Source: an uncultured Bacteroidales bacterium
GTDB taxonomy: Bacteria; Bacteroidota; Bacteroidia; Bacteroidales; P3
DNA length: 20,521 bases
Assembly (NCBI GenBank): GCA_937915785.1
Contig: CALGGY010000173.1
Location: 1 to 20,521, forward strand
Reading direction: 5' to 3'
Position numbers and translations under genes: made by a program. This document shows positions 8,500 through 14,980 of the stretch, one piece after another (position 1 is the first letter of the stretch; the number at the start of each line of letters is the position of its first letter). The notes under the pieces are model-generated. The model saw only the letters and a program-made list of their open reading frames with translations. It had not been told where the DNA came from and ran no database searches.

Positions 8500-8856
8500 T
8501 TATTGGGCATCGGGCTGCTGTTGCTGTGCGGGAGCGTCGGCGGCCGGAGCTTGCTGTGTAGCTGTAGGTACGTTTACGTTGCCCAGGTTGAGCGCGCTTT
8601 TCACTTCGGTTTGGTCGTCGGGGTGTTTGGGGACAAAGGCAACGCAAGCAAGGCTGATAACTATGAGCAGGGTGGCCAGAGTCCAAGTGGCTTTTTCGAG
8701 AAAATCGGCGGTTTTACGTACTCCAAGGTATTGGTTTTGTCCTTGGAAATTGGAGGCAAGGCCGCCGCCTTTGGAATTCTGGATGAGCACCACAAGCGCC
8801 AGTACAACGCAAATTACAAGGATGATAACTACAAGAACTGTATAAAAGGTCTTCAT
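8500..8856 (-). CDS. secG: Protein translocase subunit SecG
   Basis: Small accessory membrane subunit of the SecYEG channel in the inner membrane. The family layout is clear: a first transmembrane segment (about residues 5-26, VLVVIILVICVVLALVVLIQ), the hallmark loop NSKGGGLAS with FQGQNQYLG, a second transmembrane segment (about 56-75, TWTLATLLIVISLACVAFV), and a charged then Gln/Ala/Pro-rich C-terminal tail. At 118 residues it is typical of Bacteroidetes SecG. The gene starts 11 bases after the stop of the TPR-like gene and is probably cotranscribed with it; an internal TATCTTTG box may give it a second promoter. Confidence 0.95.
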   Translation of the reverse strand: MKTFYTVLVVIILVICVVLALVVLIQNSKGGGLASNFQGQNQYLGVRKTADFLEKATWTLATLLIVISLACVAFVPKHPDDQTEVKSALNLGNVNVPTATQQAPAADAPAQQQQPDAQ

Positions 8857-8867
8857 TTTTAATTATT

Positions 8868-9539
8868 TTATTTTGTTTCTAATTTGTTTTTAAGTTCCGA
8901 AATTCGGACTGCAAAGATACTATTTTTTTCTGGATTTTGAAGCATTAATTTTTGGTATATTTCGATTGATTTTTCGAATTTGCCCTGTTTTTCGAGTATA
9001 ATTGCCAATGTTTCAGACATTAAGCCATTTTCGTCGGAGTTGCTTTTTTTGCCCAGTTCGTCGATGGTGTAGTTGTGATTTTTGGTTTGATTGGGAGTGG
9101 TTTTTGGTGTTTGGTAGAGAAAATTTTCCAAAATGACGCTTTTTGGTGCGGTTTTGAACGAGATGTCCTGGAATGAGTTTATTTCATCGAGAATGTCGAT
9201 TTCGCCGGAGGCGGTGAATCCCATCTCCTTGTTTTTGGCTGCCTCGATTTTTTCTTTCAGGTGGCGAGCTTCGGCCTCGGAGTGATCATCGGTCTTTTTC
9301 CGGGTTGCGCTGCGGAGCAGGGAGTCCAAAATGGTGGGGTCGTTGGTTTGCAGGGACACGCGTTTTATCTGTGTGGGGTCGGGGCTGTTTTCCGACGTGG
9401 CCTTGTCGCACAGCAGGTCGAGAACCTGAAGGATGGAGCAGAAAGGGTAGTCCATTTTCTCGGAATGGATGTCGAGTTTGTCCTGCAAGCTGAATTGCTG
9501 CGAATTTGTAACGTATTCAAGAAATGTTTCTTTGGTCAT
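8868..9539 (-). CDS. Conserved hypothetical protein with C-terminal TPR-like repeat
   Basis: Function not recognised. The 223-residue protein has no signal peptide or membrane segment. The middle contains a charged helical stretch (EARHLKEKIEAAKNKE, about residues 89-104). The last 45 residues read as a tetratricopeptide-type helix pair: SETLAIILEKQGKFEKSIEI, then YQKLMLQNPEKNSIFA. The alanine-tyrosine-proline spacing fits a TPR. From knowledge of other Bacteroidales genomes, a protein of this type commonly sits immediately before secG, often after lptE and a sigma-54-type regulator; here the upstream neighbour is instead the divergent rpmH. A role as a scaffold near the Sec or outer-membrane assembly pathway is only a guess from context. 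Confidence 0.75.
   Translation of the reverse strand: MTKETFLEYVTNSQQFSLQDKLDIHSEKMDYPFCSILQVLDLLCDKATSENSPDPTQIKRVSLQTNDPTILDSLLRSATRKKTDDHSEAEARHLKEKIEAAKNKEMGFTASGEIDILDEINSFQDISFKTAPKSVILENFLYQTPKTTPNQTKNHNYTIDELGKKSNSDENGLMSETLAIILEKQGKFEKSIEIYQKLMLQNPEKNSIFAVRISELKNKLETK
8912..8919 (-). promoter_or_regulatory. Possible internal -7 element for secG
   Basis: Minus-strand TATCTTTG matches TAnnTTTG inside the 3' end of the upstream gene, 56 bases before the secG start. No TTTG is found at the -33 distance, so the call is tentative. Confidence 0.35.
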
Positions 9540-9585
9540 TTTTGCTTCAAAATTGGTGCAAAGTGTTCTTGTTGGTTTTGTTTTG

Positions 9586-9593
9586 CAAAGTTA
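9586..9593 (-). promoter_or_regulatory. -7 element for the TPR-like gene and secG
   Basis: Minus-strand TAACTTTG, 47 bases before the start at 9539, matches TAnnTTTG. No clear -33 TTTG. It is in the divergent gap 9540-9767, which otherwise holds the rpmH promoter and T-rich sequence. Confidence 0.55.
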
Positions 9594-9717
9594 GCAATTT
9601 TTTTTGACTGTGGCACCGTTTTGGCGAGTATTTTTTTAACATGTTATTGTTCAATTGTTTAGTTGCTCGTTTTTTTTATCTTTTGGCGGGTGTAAATTTT
9701 TTTTTGCATAAACGGTG

Positions 9718-9745
9718 TTTGGTATCGAATTTTTTCGTACCTTTG
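9718..9745 (+). promoter_or_regulatory. Promoter of rpmH
   Basis: TACCTTTG (9738-9745) is an exact TAnnTTTG. The nearest TTTG (9718-9721) leaves a 16-base spacer, shorter than the usual 19-21, so the upstream element is uncertain. Predicted leader about 16 bases. Confidence 0.65.
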
Positions 9746-9767
9746 CAAACTCAAAAACAGTAGAAAA

Positions 9768-9914
9768 ATGAAGAGAACATTCCAACCATCACGCAGAAAG
9801 AGAGCCAATAAGCACGGTTTCCGTCAACGTATGTCCACAGCAAACGGACGTCGAGTTTTGGCTGCTCGTAGAAAAAAAGGCAGAAAAAAACTGACAGTTT
9901 CTGACGAACGCTAG
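9768..9914 (+). CDS. rpmH: 50S ribosomal protein L34
   Basis: Very short, very basic protein of the large ribosomal subunit. The 48 residues begin MKRTFQPSRRKRANKHGF and continue with RMSTANGRRVLAARRKKGR, the universal L34 signature. Length is normal. It has its own promoter upstream and a hairpin terminator downstream, so it seems to be transcribed alone here rather than with rnpA, which is not beside it in this window. Confidence 0.98.
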   Translation: MKRTFQPSRRKRANKHGFRQRMSTANGRRVLAARRKKGRKKLTVSDER

Positions 9915-9966
9915 AAGTTTTGATTTTTCTTTGGCGCCAAAAAAGAAAAAAATAGCCTTTAAAGGG

Positions 9967-10006
9967 AAAAAGAAGCATCGTACCGAGTGGTACCCTGCTT
10001 CTTTTT
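9967..10006 (+). terminator. Rho-independent terminator after rpmH
   Basis: Long stem AAAAAGAAGCA/TGCTTCTTTTT (9967-9977 with 9996-10006) with an inner GTACC/GGTAC stem (9980-9984 with 9989-9993) and loop GAGT. The outer arm provides the T-run. It is symmetrical and lies 33 bases before rlmD. Confidence 0.8.
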
Positions 10007-10039
10007 GATTTTTATAAAGTATAAAAAAGGTTTGAAGAG

Positions 10040-11467
10040 ATGTCGAAATCGAAGAAAGGACAGGTTTTCAGCGATGTGGAGATATTGTCGGCCGCCTCGG
10101 AGGGCATGTCGATAGCAAGGATAGACAACAAGGTGGTGTTTGTGCCCTTTGTGGTGCCTGGCGACGTGGTTGACGTGCGGATAGTGAAGTCGAAAAGCAG
10201 CTATGCCGAAGGTCGTGCCATTGCCATAAAGCACTACAGCGACCGTCGTGTGCCGGCGCAATGCCCCCATTTTGGAGTGTGCGGCGGCTGCAAGTGGCAG
10301 ACCCTCAACTACGCCGACCAGCTGGAGGCCAAGCAGCGTCAGGTGCTCGACAACCTGCAGCGCATAGGCAAAATCGACACCTCGTCGGCTCGGGCAATCT
10401 GCGGCTCGGAACGCATTTTCCACTACCGCAACAAGCTGGAGTTCACTTTCTCCAACCGCCGATGGATGACGGCCGACGAAATAGCGAACCCCGATTTCAA
10501 GCCTCAGCCCAACGCCCTGGGTCTGCACATACCCGGACTGTACGACAAGGTTTTGGACATACAATACTGCGCCTTGCAGGACGACCTCTCCAACGACATC
10601 CGCAACAGCATACGCCTCTACGCCACCCGGAACGGGCTGGAGTTTTACGACATCCGCACCCACAAGGGTTTTCTGCGCAACATAGTGATACGCAACACCC
10701 ATGCCGGCGAGTGGATGCTTATTGTGATAGTGGCAGAGGACGACAAAAAACGGCTTTTTCCGCTGCTGGATTTCCTGAAACAGGAGTTTTCGCAAATCAT
10801 GTCGTTGCAATACATTGTGAACGAAAAACTTAACGATTCGTACAGCGACTTGCGGGTGGTGTGCTACAGCGGCACTCCCTACATCACCGAGGAGATGGCG
10901 GCCTACCGCTCCGAAGATGCAGCGCTGAAGTACCGTATAAGTCCGCAGTCGTTTTACCAGACCAATTCGCAGCAGGCGCGCAACCTGTACGGCTTTGTGG
11001 CCGATTTTGCCGACCTGCACGGCAACGAGACTGTGTACGACCTCTATACCGGCACTGGCACCATAGCCTGCTTTGTGGCCAAGTATTGCAGCAAGGTTGT
11101 AGGCATAGAGTATGTGGAGGAAGCCGTGGCCGACGCCCGTGTGAACGCCACCCTCAACGGTTTCGACAACACCACGTTCTTTGCCGGCGATATGGCCGAC
11201 ATACTCACTCCAGATTTTGTTGCCCAACATGGCACTCCCGACATTGTGATAACCGACCCGCCACGCGCAGGCATGCACGAAAAGGTTGTGAACCAGCTGC
11301 TTGCCACCAAGCCGCGCAAAATAGTTTACGTAAGTTGCAACCCCGCCACCCAAGCCCGCGACGTGGCCATGCTAGCGGAGAAATATGCGGTGAAGGCCAT
11401 ACAGCCCGTGGACATGTTCCCCCACACCCAGCACGTGGAAAACGTGATGCTGCTGGAAAGGCGGTAG
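10040..11467 (+). CDS. rlmD: 23S rRNA (uracil-5-)-methyltransferase, RlmD/RlmCD family
   Basis: A SAM-dependent enzyme that places a C5 methyl on a uracil of 23S rRNA (U1939 in RlmD of E. coli; some relatives also modify U747). An N-terminal TRAM-like RNA-binding domain spans about residues 5-65. The [4Fe-4S] cluster ligands are visible: C75, C81 and C84 in CPHFGVCGGC, and C177 in QYCALQ. The Rossmann domain holds LYTGTGTIACF for SAM binding and TDPPRAG for the catalytic region, with nucleophile C433 in YVSCNPATQARD and the general-base glutamate in HVENVMLLER near the end. At 475 residues it is the usual size. No clear promoter separates it from the rpmH terminator. The exact target uracil cannot be told from sequence. 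Confidence 0.93.
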   Translation: MSKSKKGQVFSDVEILSAASEGMSIARIDNKVVFVPFVVPGDVVDVRIVKSKSSYAEGRAIAIKHYSDRRVPAQCPHFGVCGGCKWQTLNYADQLEAKQRQVLDNLQRIGKIDTSSARAICGSERIFHYRNKLEFTFSNRRWMTADEIANPDFKPQPNALGLHIPGLYDKVLDIQYCALQDDLSNDIRNSIRLYATRNGLEFYDIRTHKGFLRNIVIRNTHAGEWMLIVIVAEDDKKRLFPLLDFLKQEFSQIMSLQYIVNEKLNDSYSDLRVVCYSGTPYITEEMAAYRSEDAALKYRISPQSFYQTNSQQARNLYGFVADFADLHGNETVYDLYTGTGTIACFVAKYCSKVVGIEYVEEAVADARVNATLNGFDNTTFFAGDMADILTPDFVAQHGTPDIVITDPPRAGMHEKVVNQLLATKPRKIVYVSCNPATQARDVAMLAEKYAVKAIQPVDMFPHTQHVENVMLLERR

Positions 11468-11544
11468 TAGTTTGTAGTTTGTAGTTTGTAGTTTGTAGTT
11501 GGTAATTAGTAGTTGATAGTTAGTAATTAGTAGGTGGTAGGTGT
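11468..11544 (+). repeat. Heptamer tandem repeat directly after rlmD
   Basis: Eleven consecutive 7-base units start one base after the rlmD stop: four perfect TAGTTTG copies, then seven degraded ones (TAGTTGG, TAATTAG, TAGTTGA, TAGTTAG, TAATTAG, TAGGTGG, TAGGTGT). Phase is kept throughout. Because seven is not a multiple of three, TAG/TAA stops fall in all three plus-strand frames. Function unknown. Confidence 0.9.
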
Positions 11545-11605
11545 GGTGGTGGTTTCGGCATTGCCACGGAGCAAGCCGTTTTTGGGAAAGCGGTGGGAAA
11601 AAGTA

Positions 11606-11637
11606 TTTGGATGTTTCGGAAAAAAAGTGTAATTTTG
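11606..11637 (+). promoter_or_regulatory. Bacteroidetes-type promoter of the structured RNA
   Basis: TTTG (11606-11609), 20-base spacer, TAATTTTG (11630-11637): a full match to the phylum consensus. Transcription would start near 11644, just before a strong hairpin and 270 bases before the first downstream start codon. Confidence 0.8.
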
Positions 11638-11643
11638 CAAATT

Positions 11644-11890
11644 ATAACCGCCTGCCGAGAGTTGGCAGGTGGTAAGTATTAAACAGCATTACTATTATTT
11701 CGCGTCTACCGAAAGACCCGGCAAAGTTGTTTTGGAGATAAGACACCGAAAATGATAGTCAGGTTTCCGTTGCAAACGGAGACTTTCCATCCGAATATAG
11801 TATGCTCACAGTAATGTGAGCTTCTTAGGGATGGAAAAGGTCTCCTTGCCGGGTTGCCTTGGTACGCGATAAGAAGCTCACGCTTTTTTT
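11644..11890 (+). ncRNA. Structured RNA, 6S-like candidate
   Basis: No protein frame fits here, but the strand folds strongly. A 5' hairpin pairs CCGCCTGCC (11648-11656) with GGCAGGTGG (11664-11672). After a linker comes a long rod: closing stem CGCGT..ACC (11701-11710) with GGTACGCG (11861-11868); ACCCGGCAA (11716-11724) with TTGCCGGGT (11846-11854); TTTCCATCC (11784-11792) with GGATGGAAA (11829-11837); apical hairpin GCTCACA-GTAA-TGTGAGC (11804-11821). A large one-sided bubble (about 11725-11777) interrupts the rod. A rod of about 170 nt with a closing stem, central bubble and apical stem is the layout of 6S RNA, which binds the housekeeping RNA polymerase. GGAGAC (11778-11783) can pair either with GTCTCC (11840-11845) or within a local hairpin (11763-11783). 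It has its own promoter and terminator. It may be the Bacteroidales-1 motif of the Rfam collection; I could not check. Confidence 0.6.
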
Positions 11891-11895
11891 ATCGC
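11866..11895 (+). terminator. Terminator-like hairpin ending the structured RNA
   Basis: GCGATAAGAAGC (11866-11877), loop TCAC, then GCTTTTTTTATCGC (11882-11895), with a seven-T run at 11884-11890. The lower stem overlaps the closing stem of the RNA, so the two may compete. It ends 17 bases before the methyltransferase start. Confidence 0.65.
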
Positions 11896-11912
11896 AACGA
11901 GGATTGATAGCG

Positions 11913-13037
11913 ATGCAAAAAAACTATCAATCCGTTATGCCACAGAATACTCTTAATGCAGCAAGAATAGCACGTAAAGATGAGTTTTATACTCAAATGA
12001 GAGACATTGAAAAAGAACTCAAATACTACAAGCCCTATTTCAAGGACAAAGTGGTGCTTTGCAATTGCGACGACCCGTTTGAAAGCAATTTTTTTCAGTA
12101 TTTCGCCCTCAATTTCAATTCGTTGGGACTGAAAAAGCTTATTGCCACATGTTACAACGGTTCTCCAATTGCAGGCAATCAGCTTCCGTTGCTCTTTGCA
12201 TTAGATGAAGAGGGCCCGAAGAAAATAGCTCACAGGGTAGTGATAAACGAAGTGGAAGACTACAACGGCGACGGGGCTGTGAACCTTGCCGACGTGCGTT
12301 ATTTGCTGCAAAACGACAAAAACACATTGCAAAAGCTGGAAGGGAATGGCTCGTTCGACAGCCCCGAGTGTATTGAGCTGCTCAAGGAGGCAGACATCGT
12401 TGTAACCAACCCTCCTTTTTCGCTTTTTCGAGAGTACCTTGCCCTATTGGAAAAATACGGCAAACAATTTCTTATTATTGGAAACACCAATGCTATTACT
12501 TACAAGGAAACATTCAGAATGTTCCAGCAAAATAAAATACGTACAGGGTACACCAATTTCAATGTGGGAATGTTTTTTCAGGTTCCCGATGATTGGGAAA
12601 GATTCCACCATATTGATGAAAAGGGAAATAAAATAGCACGAGTTTCAACATCTTGTTGGTTTACCAATCTCCCTGTTTCCAAGCATAACGAAGAATTAAT
12701 TTTGTACAAGCATTATGACGCTATTGAATATCCGCACTATGTTAATTGCGATGCAATAAATGTGCCAACATTTTCTGAAATTCCAGCCGATTATGAAGGA
12801 AATATGGGTGTGCCAATTACATTTGTGGACAAATTTAATCCAGAACAATTTGAGATAATTAGTTGTTGTGAACCTGCAATTGAGATAGATGAATATAAGA
12901 AATGCTCCTATTTTAGAGAAATAAAGTCCAGGCAGATACTTCACAATGGCAATCCATGTCAGAAAACATATCATCGATTGATAATCCGCAACAAAAAACC
13001 AATAAAAAATGATGAAAATAACGCTACACGAAATTAA
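11913..13037 (+). CDS. EcoRI-family adenine-specific DNA methyltransferase
   Basis: A predicted N6-adenine DNA methyltransferase that would protect host DNA at a short site. The N-terminal segment ARKDEFYTQMRDIEKEL and the VVLCNCDDPFESNFFQYF region are characteristic of the EcoRI-methylase family; motif IV is VVTNPPFSLF (N166-F169). A loop DYNGDGAVNLAD (12258-12293) resembles a calcium-binding dockerin/EF-hand loop. The start at 11913 is favoured by GAGG at 11899-11902; ATG 11937 (MPQNTLN) is also possible and fits the family start well. An upstream TTG at 11859 would run through the RNA terminator and is rejected. 374 residues. The last 29 bases overlap the DUF262-HNH gene. No own promoter was found, so expression probably depends on read-through from the RNA promoter. 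Confidence 0.85.
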   Translation: MQKNYQSVMPQNTLNAARIARKDEFYTQMRDIEKELKYYKPYFKDKVVLCNCDDPFESNFFQYFALNFNSLGLKKLIATCYNGSPIAGNQLPLLFALDEEGPKKIAHRVVINEVEDYNGDGAVNLADVRYLLQNDKNTLQKLEGNGSFDSPECIELLKEADIVVTNPPFSLFREYLALLEKYGKQFLIIGNTNAITYKETFRMFQQNKIRTGYTNFNVGMFFQVPDDWERFHHIDEKGNKIARVSTSCWFTNLPVSKHNEELILYKHYDAIEYPHYVNCDAINVPTFSEIPADYEGNMGVPITFVDKFNPEQFEIISCCEPAIEIDEYKKCSYFREIKSRQILHNGNPCQKTYHRLIIRNKKPIKNDENNATRN

Positions 13038-14133
13038 AATCCGCGATTTGTGTGCGGGGTACGAAGATCTTAGTATCACGGAAGAAGGCATTGTGGGATA
13101 CGGCGGGCGGTTGAATATCCGCCCCAAATATCAGCGAGAGTTCGTTTATGATGACAAAAAACGCAATGCCGTGATAGACACAGTTTGGAACAATTTTCCG
13201 CTCAACGTTATGTATTGGGTGAAAACAGACGGCTCGGACGGAATAGGATACGAGTTGTTGGACGGGCAGCAGCGAACCATTTCAATTTGCTCGTTTATTG
13301 CGGGTGAGTTTATGATGACCCTTGATGGCAACCTTTGCGCATGGGACAACCTGACAGACACTCAGAAAAATCGCATATTGGATTACCCGTTGCAAGTATA
13401 CATCTGTGAAAATGGTACGGATGAGGAAAAACTCAAGTGGTTTAATATTATCAATATTGCGGGAGAAAAGCTTACTCATCAGGAAATTCGTAATGCAATT
13501 TATTCGGGACCATGGGTTACTCAGGCAAAACGCTATTTTTCAAAGACTGGTTGTGTGGCATATAGGATTGCGTCCAACTACATGTCCGGGACGCCTATCC
13601 GCCAGGACTATTTGGAGACGGTCTTGGAATGGATCGGCGATAGGGATGGAAAAAGTGTGGAGCAATATATGGCCATTCACCAGCATGACCCTAATGCAGA
13701 TGAATTGTGGCTCTATTTCCAAAATGTGATAAATTGGGTAAAAGCCAAGTCCACGCAATACCGCAGAGAGATGAAAGGACTGCCGTGGGGATTGATATAT
13801 AATGCTCACAAAGATGACAAACCCGATGCCGTGAAGTTGGAAAAACAAATTTCCAAACTTATGCAAGACAGTGATGTGCAAAGAAAATCGGGTATTTACG
13901 AATATGTGCTCGATGGTGATGAACGTCACCTTGGCATACGACTGTTCGATGGCAACACTAAACGCGAGGTATATGAGCGGCAAAAGGGTATTTGTCCTAT
14001 TTGCGGCAAGCATGTCGATATAAACGAAATGGAAGCCGACCATATCACACCGTGGAGCAAGGGTGGCAGGACAATAGCAGAAAACTGCCAGATGTTATGC
14101 GTGGAGTGCAATCGGCGTAAAAGTGATAGATAG
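13009..14133 (+). CDS. DUF262 (GmrSD-type) protein with C-terminal HNH nuclease
   Basis: The N-terminal DUF262/ParB-like domain shows RPKYQREFVYDDKKRNAVID (about residues 38-57) and the hallmark DGQQR (D85-R89), the motif tied to nucleotide hydrolysis in GmrSD, BrxU and SspE-type proteins. The C-terminal HNH domain is complete: CPIC (C329, C332), the metal-binding ADHITPWSKGG segment (D344, H345), and CVEC (C364, C367) before NRRK. Thus it couples an NTPase-like sensor to a DNA nuclease, expected to cut foreign or wrongly modified DNA. It starts inside the methyltransferase gene (29-base overlap; two adjacent ATG codons at 13009 and 13012), strong evidence for coupled translation and joint function. 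374 residues. Whether it cuts unmethylated sites (type II-like) or modified DNA (type IV-like) cannot be decided by reading. Confidence 0.85.
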   Translation: MMKITLHEIKIRDLCAGYEDLSITEEGIVGYGGRLNIRPKYQREFVYDDKKRNAVIDTVWNNFPLNVMYWVKTDGSDGIGYELLDGQQRTISICSFIAGEFMMTLDGNLCAWDNLTDTQKNRILDYPLQVYICENGTDEEKLKWFNIINIAGEKLTHQEIRNAIYSGPWVTQAKRYFSKTGCVAYRIASNYMSGTPIRQDYLETVLEWIGDRDGKSVEQYMAIHQHDPNADELWLYFQNVINWVKAKSTQYRREMKGLPWGLIYNAHKDDKPDAVKLEKQISKLMQDSDVQRKSGIYEYVLDGDERHLGIRLFDGNTKREVYERQKGICPICGKHVDINEMEADHITPWSKGGRTIAENCQMLCVECNRRKSDR

Positions 14134-14148
14134 TATATTCTCTTACAT

Positions 14149-14180
14149 CCTCTTCAAAAACACTATCTCGCCGCGGCAGC
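14149..14180 (+). repeat. 32-bp perfect direct repeat, left copy (attachment-site-like)
   Basis: Identical over 32 bases to 14984-15015, where it forms the end of the PD40 gene including codons for CRGEIVFLKR. Here it is a free-standing 3' stub. On the minus strand the stub reads CTDTESCRGEIVFLKRM, so protein similarity reaches a few codons past the perfect match. It begins 15 bases after the DUF262-HNH stop. Confidence 0.9.
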
Positions 14181-14224
14181 TTTCTGTGTCAGTACAATTC
14201 CTTTTGTGGGGTTCCGTGGTTGGT

Positions 14225-14624
14225 TCATTCTTTCACCATCGAAACAATGGTGTCAATCATTTTTTTTGAAGGTTCCAAGCGCTGTTGCAGCTCTTCCTGC
14301 GTAAATTGGCAGGTGCAGTTGTACTCGCCTTATTCCCGTATGAATTCCATTTGGCTATACAGTGTGCCATATTATCGAGGCAACAAACCTGTTCTTATGT
14401 AATAGTTGCTAAATAATATGTTCGAACCTTTGGGGCTGTTTACCGAGTGTTTGTCGTGTATAAGCAGTGCGCTTACAGCGTGAAAAAGAGCATAGTACAA
14501 ACGCCCAGCGGCACCACTCCACGAACTTTTCTCCATCAGCCAGGATGGTTTCGTTGTATGCAGTCCGAGCTTTTTCTATATCCAATTCAACGACTATTCC
14601 CCGTTCTTCGTCCGAAAGATTCAT
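14225..14624 (-). pseudogene. Decayed HEPN-domain toxin gene of an MNT/HEPN pair
   Basis: The gene starts MNLSDEERGIVVELDIEKAR, typical of the HEPN family. Near 14530-14545 the frame shifts; in the new frame it continues as SSWSGAAGRLYYALFHAV and SALLIHDKHSVNSPKGSN, with the RxxxxxxH ribonuclease motif (R-LYYALF-H) recognisable. Two further in-frame stops follow (14372-14374 and 14330-14332) before YNCTCQFTQEELQQRLEPSK and the original stop at 14225-14227. An intact HEPN partner would be an RNase toxin. Its start overlaps the stop of the nucleotidyltransferase gene by four bases (ATGA), the usual arrangement. With a frameshift and two stops it is dead. Confidence 0.85.
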
Positions 14625-14920
14625 TTCAAAACGATTTTATCGTGTTCAACATTTTTGTAAAAGGGGGAGAATGACCACGAAAGCCAGTCTTTCCGAGTGT
14701 AAATGTGTGGATTTATTTCTGTCCAGATATCAAAACCGTATTCCCTCAAAGGGTAGGCGTAGTTATCGTGGTCGTCGCAGGTTATATAATCCTTGTCCAG
14801 CAGTATCAGCAGGTCGTAGTCGCTGTCGGGATTGGCGTCGCCACGCGCACGCGAACCGTATAGCCACAACGAAGCATTGGGTGGCAAAATGCTGTATAAC
14901 TTTCTGTTGGTCCATTTCAA
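14621..14920 (-). CDS. Minimal nucleotidyltransferase (MNT), antitoxin-type
   Basis: A 99-residue nucleotidyltransferase domain: GSRARGDANPDSDYD supplies the GS motif (G22, S23) and the two catalytic aspartates (D34, D36). Family knowledge: such MNT proteins (MntA type) inactivate a partner HEPN toxin by transferring AMP to it. The C-terminal part contains WTEINPHIYTRKDW. The start is TTG at 14920; no in-frame ATG lies upstream near the probable promoter, so the start is less sure than the domain. It overlaps the HEPN gene by ATGA. Since that toxin is dead, this gene is an orphan that may serve other HEPN proteins or be decaying. Confidence 0.8.
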   Translation of the reverse strand: MKWTNRKLYSILPPNASLWLYGSRARGDANPDSDYDLLILLDKDYITCDDHDNYAYPLREYGFDIWTEINPHIYTRKDWLSWSFSPFYKNVEHDKIVLK

Positions 14921-14952
14921 ATTGCAAAGTTGCAGTTTTTTTACGTCAATTG

Positions 14953-14960
14953 CAAATTTA
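14953..14960 (-). promoter_or_regulatory. Possible -7 element for the MNT gene
   Basis: Minus-strand TAAATTTG matches TAnnTTTG, 33 bases before the TTG start. The nearest upstream TTTG is only 13 bases away, so the -33 element is not convincing. It lies between the MNT gene and the PD40 gene end. Confidence 0.4.
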
Positions 14961-14980
14961 TGTTACTTTATTGCAAATCC

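Noticed and set aside
9959..11353. Long open frame antisense to rlmD
   Set aside because: It crosses the rpmH terminator and mirrors the rlmD codons; the translation has no domain.
11468..11544. CRISPR-like array
   Set aside because: The units are only seven bases, with no spacers; it is a simple tandem repeat.
11644..11895. Retron or riboswitch instead of 6S-like RNA
   Set aside because: No reverse transcriptase gene is near, and none of the riboswitch cores I know (TPP, SAM, cobalamin) is visible. tmRNA, RNase P and SRP RNA were also excluded for lack of their core sequences.
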